Shown here in pieces: positions 60,102-64,000 of a stretch of DNA of 64,000 nucleotides. Under the pieces are notes generated by a model. That model did no database searches, had not been told where the DNA came from, and saw only the letters and a list, made by a program, of their open reading frames with translations. Both the position numbers and the translations under genes were made by a program. This DNA is from Monocercomonoides exilis (taxonomy: Eukaryota; Preaxostyla; Oxymonadida; Polymastigidae): positions 62,001 to 126,000 of the forward strand of contig LSRY02000003.1 in NCBI GenBank assembly GCA_001643675.2, given 5' to 3'. Numbering within the stretch: the stretch's first letter is position 1; each line of letters opens with the position of its first letter.

Positions 60102-61933
60102 TCATAATTCTTCTTTTTCTTCTTTCATTTTTTTCAAGAAGTAGTTTTCGCGAGCCTCCCTTTCTTTTTGAGTGATTATTGGAGATATGCATCTTGTCAT
60201 CATGCCAACGTGTCTCACTCTTGAAGCTGTCAAACGTTTTGCTTTCCCCTTTGTTTTGGTGATTGATTCTTTAATCCATCTCTTCAAATGCATCTATGTC
60301 ATCTTGTGGAATATCCAGCATTCTTCTTTTTTCTGATTTCTTCGTGTCAGAAATCGAATTTTCTTCATTCACAATTGAAACTTTCACTTTTTTCATGATT
60401 TTCATGCTTGCATCCTCATCATTCCTTGCATCTCTTGCATCTTCCAATTGCTTCTTTTTTTGTGCAACACGGTTGCATAATACATTCAGCTCTCTTCGAT
60501 AATCCTCTGTGTCTTAAAGGCAACTTTGTTGTGTTATTGCAGATTTTTCATCAAAATTCGTTTTTTTATCCATTTTCTTTGTCGGTGAAAATTTTTCGAA
60601 CAACTCTGGCTGAAGATCCGTAGGAGACCTAATCACTTTTTTCTCTTCAGAGATTTGTTTTGAAGATCCTCAAACTCGCGATAAAATTTCAGTTGCTGTA
60701 ATAGGCCAAACGCCTGTTTTCAAAAAAGCAGTTCTAATTGTGGAAGTCTTAACTGTTGCTGCTGTAATATCTCATGGAACTCGAGACGAGGAAAACCTGT
60801 ATGTTCTTAATGAAAATGGATGTGGTCTATGAAGCAAGTTGATTTGCACAAATTAAACCATGGAAGAAATGCAACTGTTAAAAGGTTGTGGAAATGAGTA
60901 ATATTCTGAGGGAAATACTTAATAATTATATGGGAATTTCTTGTAGCTGTGATAACTTCAGAGCAGAAATACGAAACATGATTATCCATCAGAAACAATT
61001 CTCTCCGTTAGCAAGTTAGCTTCACCTTCTCTTTTGTTTGAAATAACAAATCATTGATAATAATAGTCATGAATTAATCGTTTGTGATTTATCTGGAGCT
61101 GGCGTTGAGATGTTTGATGGAAAATGAAGAAAAAATTCGAAAACTCGGAAGTGATCAACCTGTATGTCCAGAGCAAATAATGTTTCAAACATGAGCCATC
61201 AGCACACACACAGAAACACATTGTTGCATTCGAGACCTTTTGTTAAGCTGGAGGTGAAGGAGGAAGCTGATCCTTCAGGCAAACAACAAGTTTTGACATT
61301 TTTGTCCACATCAAACAGAAGTTTCGTCAATATTGAAAATAACTGATCCAATGATATCAAACTTTTTTACCAAGTCGGCAAAATCAGCAAACCTCGTTCT
61401 GATGGATTCTTGTGATTGTGCAATAATCTTTGCAGCTTCCAACTGTTTCGCAACAGCAGTGTGAAGGATTTCGCTTCTTTTCAGCAATTTGAAAGCACAT
61501 TTCTCATCAAAGGTCACCTCTTTGTTTGCACTCTCCCCACTTTTTTGCTTCAACTCAACATACTGAAAATTAAAGAGTCAATAAAACATCAAACAAAAAA
61601 ATAGAAATACCATTGATTGAACATCTGAAACTCTCACAATTTCATGTTCAGATAATTGTGATAAAACTTCATTCTTTATTATTTCAAATTCTGAATCTGA
61701 TATCGCAAGTTCCCAACCAATCCTTCCAACTATTCGCCCTTCCTTTTCTGCTTTTTTTTGCACGGTACCAAGATGATTTAGAAATCAATTGCGATTTCGC
61801 AGCTTCTCTGCATGTAATTGGAATTTCTTTCTTTGCTTCAAAAAGTTTTTGCGATCTAGATTTTATTTTTTTTGTAACAAGATTTTGCAACAACTTTTTC
61901 CAATTTGGAAAAGCTAATTTGAGTTTTTTCCAT
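60102..61933 (-). pseudogene. pogo/Tigger-like DDE transposase, broken
   Basis: From 5' to 3' on the minus strand: an ATG near 61933, a helix-turn-helix-like segment (ITCREAAKSQLISKSSWYRA, 61893-61684), a second DNA-binding segment in another frame (ISDSEFEIIKNEVLSQLSEH, 61763-61578), and the catalytic core start (IFNIDETSV, ending 61311). Several stops follow, then LFLMDNHVS...IIIKYFPQNITHF (60998-60807), and a Lys/Glu-rich C-terminus (60520-60102). The first two catalytic Asp residues are visible (NIDET, DNH). The expected QPLD after NITHF reads HNLLTV, so the third Asp is lost. It is inactive by sequence. Confidence 0.7.
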
Positions 61934-62256
61934 CGTGCGTTATGGAATTGATCAAAACAATAAATACCCGTTTAAAAAAACGCTAAGTGAAAACAAGAAA
62001 GCTCATTTAAAAGAACCATTTTTTTTTTTGATTTATAACTGTGTATATTTGTTTCGTCAAAAATATCATTGAAATTTCTCAAATATCAGGATATTTCATA
62101 ATATTTTTCATGTGAGAAATTATATCAATACAAGAAAATTGTGTGTTTGAAATTTTATTTATCCTTCGAGTATTTTATATTAAAAATTGTCTTATGTTTG
62201 TTTGAAGAAGAAATAAGCATTGCCAACATTCGTAATTTATTTCTGAATTGCGAATG

Positions 62257-62295
62257 GTTCAGGGTTTCGCGAAAGGTCCCGGTTTTCGCACCAAT
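62257..62295. repeat. Transposon terminal inverted repeat, right
   Basis: Mirror of 59797-59835. Confidence 0.8.
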
Positions 62296-63849
62296 GATAT
62301 TGAAGTTTTCAGTCGGTTTATAACGTGGCAAGTTTGAAAAGAATTTTCCCTAAACGTTTTATAATGAATTCTTATCAATGATATTTCATTTTGAAATTAT
62401 TCTTGAAAATGAATGAAATCACAAAAGTCTAAGTTTGTCAATCATCCGTTTCATTTCTTCACTTTATTTTATTAAACTTCTCAAAAAATGAAGTCAAGTC
62501 TTTTGGACTTTTTTTGAATCAATAATTGGCAATTCATTTGCTGTTCGAAGTGAACAATTCTTCAATCATCTATAACTTGAACACATTTCTGATTTTCAAT
62601 TCAAATTTTATCTCATTTTGAAAAACGAAATGTTTGAATATTATTACTTGTGGGAAATAAATGAGATTTCTAATAATTGAACTTCTATTCAAATAAATGT
62701 CAATCCATCTCTTCTCAATAAATTTGTTTCGAATAACATATAACACTTTTCATTGATAAAACATTTTGAAATGATCTTTTTAAGAACAACAAAAATCAAC
62801 TAATAATAACATCTAACTTTTCAGATAAGAGGCATTTGTATTTCAGAACCTCAACCAACTATTTCCTTTTCAATCTCCATCATAAATCTGTGAGCCTTGA
62901 AAGGGAAAGAAAAGAGGAAACAAACACCTTTCTCAATCTCCTTCCCCTCCAAACTCACAAATCGATGAGCACATATTCAAGGTGATCAGAATTGACTTCA
63001 AACAAAAACATCAGAAATTACAAGAAAATGTTCAAAGAAAAACAGTCACCCAAAACAACGCAATGACAAAAAATCTCAGGACAGCAGCCAATATCACACC
63101 ATCATCAAATTGTGCTTTGACAAACAGTGCAACACAAACTCGTCCATGTGTGAAACGAAAACGAAAACAAAAACAAGAAATTAACCTCCTCAATAATAAA
63201 TGCGAATTAAAAATCAGTCTCAACCAAAATAAAGTTGCTGAGCATTCTTTTATCCTTTCCAAGCCATATGCTGCCAATGCTTCAATTGAAAGCATGCTCA
63301 CAGCTGTATGCCCATGAATTCATTTGAAAAACGTTGTTGTATACAAACAAATATAAATATTACAAAAAAAAAAAAAAAAAAAAAAAGAAGCAATGTGCTG
63401 GAAGGAATCAACAAAAAATAAAGATTTTGAAACTCAAACATCTACGCAAGATATATGCCTGTTCAAAAAAAGACTATTTATCACACGCACTCCAACCTTC
63501 ATTGAAGCACTTTTCAAACAAAATAAGATGTGAAATTCTCAACAAATCAAACACACAAAAAATAAATATATAAACACTCAAAAATCACTAAAATCTGAAT
63601 AAACTTCAAATAAACAAAAAACAAAATACATTGCGAAAGCAAAAGCAATCAATAAAAAGATATCTTTCATTTTCATATTTCTCAAATTCATTCTTTCTTC
63701 ATTTCAGTGTATTTTCATTCCCCACATTTTCTTCACTATCCATCCTCTGTTATTTGCACAATCTGCAAAAAAAACTTTTCAGAAGCTTCACCATTCTCGC
63801 ACCTTTTTCTCTTCGTTTAAATCATTTCCCCTTTCATCTCATTTTTTTC
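62296..63849. other. AT-rich spacer, with weak ORF 62982-63317 (+)
   Basis: Mostly AT-rich. The plus-strand frame 62982-63317 (111 codons, ATG to TGA) is Lys/Gln/Asn-rich with a basic patch (KRKRKQKQ). It has no recognised domain and could be a small gene or chance. An A23 run lies at 63364-63386. Confidence 0.35.
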
Positions 63850-64000
63850 TCAATTGCATTCCCCTTCCTTCCCTTTCTTGCCTTCCTTCTCATCCCCCTC
63901 TTCTCTTCGTGTTTCCACCACCTCCACTGCATCTGACATCGTCATCACCAATGCATCCTTCGGGAAGTGCGAAATCAGCTCCCGCTTCACTTCCACAAGC
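63850..64000 (-). CDS. 3' end of an unidentified gene, truncated by window edge
   Basis: The last 50 codons are open from the window edge to TGA at 63852-63850: VKRELISHFPKDALVMTMSD followed by a Glu/Lys/Gly-rich tail. Base composition shifts from AT-rich spacer to balanced coding sequence at about 63,850, like the other genes here. The product cannot be named from this fragment. Confidence 0.55.
   Translation of the reverse strand, partial: LVEVKRELISHFPKDALVMTMSDAVEVVETRREEGDEKEGKKGKEGECN

Larger units (their letters stand above)
59797..62295 (-). mobile_element. Decayed pogo/Tigger-type DNA transposon, 2.5 kb
   Basis: Inverted ends 59797-59835 and 62257-62295 match at 34 of 39 positions, starting ATTGGTGCSAAAAC followed by GGGACCTTTCGC. 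A TA dinucleotide lies two to three bases outside each end, compatible with, but not proof of, the TA duplication of this superfamily. The interior encodes one broken transposase on the minus strand. Size and single-gene layout fit pogo/Tigger elements. Confidence 0.75.

Overview
This is a eukaryotic window: spliceosomal introns, intron-split very large genes, AT-rich intergenic DNA and no operons. The gene set points to an anaerobic metamonad flagellate, most likely an oxymonad (Preaxostyla, Monocercomonoides/Blattamonas type). It holds a tiny-macrocysts (TmcB)-like membrane protein, PMP-repeat/beta-helix surface proteins with a C-terminal transmembrane tail, a very long TTL-like ligase, an alpha-helical HEAT-like family I associate with oxymonads, and huge Ser-, Lys- and Glu-run proteins. 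Stops are standard: TAA ends several genes, TGA others, and frames over 2,000 codons contain no internal TAA or TAG. That argues against the TAA/TAG=Gln code of some oxymonads. The lineage call is inference from family knowledge; no search was run.

Layout. 1-7.4 kb: a 5'-truncated giant Ser-rich protein with ARM-like ends (+). 9.3-17.0 kb: a TmcB-like giant (-). 17.46-49.65 kb: an inverted segmental duplication. The left arm reads NCLX/CCX-type cation exchanger (-), alpha-amylase (-), large charged protein (-, frameshifted), tRNA-Ala(UGC) (-). The right arm reads, mirrored, tRNA-Ala (+), the intact charged protein (+), a transmembrane PMP-like protein (-, in-frame stop), the second exchanger (+). 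The exchanger block (4.0 kb) and the charged-protein/tRNA block (3.4 kb) are duplicated. The stretch between them is not: amylase on the left, the surface protein on the right.

The 12-kb centre between the arms is gene-poor. It contains a 3.59-kb element (28123-31712) with inverted TAAACCTGT termini, subterminal TGACG repeats and an exact 8-bp flanking duplication GTTCAATG. Its cargo is a broken PMP-like gene. A third tRNA-Ala copy lies in a 455-bp inverted repeat (36804-37258 / 38923-39366).

50-64 kb: tRNA-Val(AAC) (+), a roughly 2,380-residue TTLL protein (-) whose first three exons can be joined from the sequence, a HEAT-like pseudogene (-), a decayed pogo/Tigger-type transposon (59797-62295), a gene-poor stretch, and the 3' end of another gene (-) running off the window.

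Most genes look independently transcribed. What ties the window together is its history: duplication, apparent gene conversion that kept the duplicated coding regions identical while flanks drifted, mobile elements, and decay of surface-protein and HEAT-like copies.
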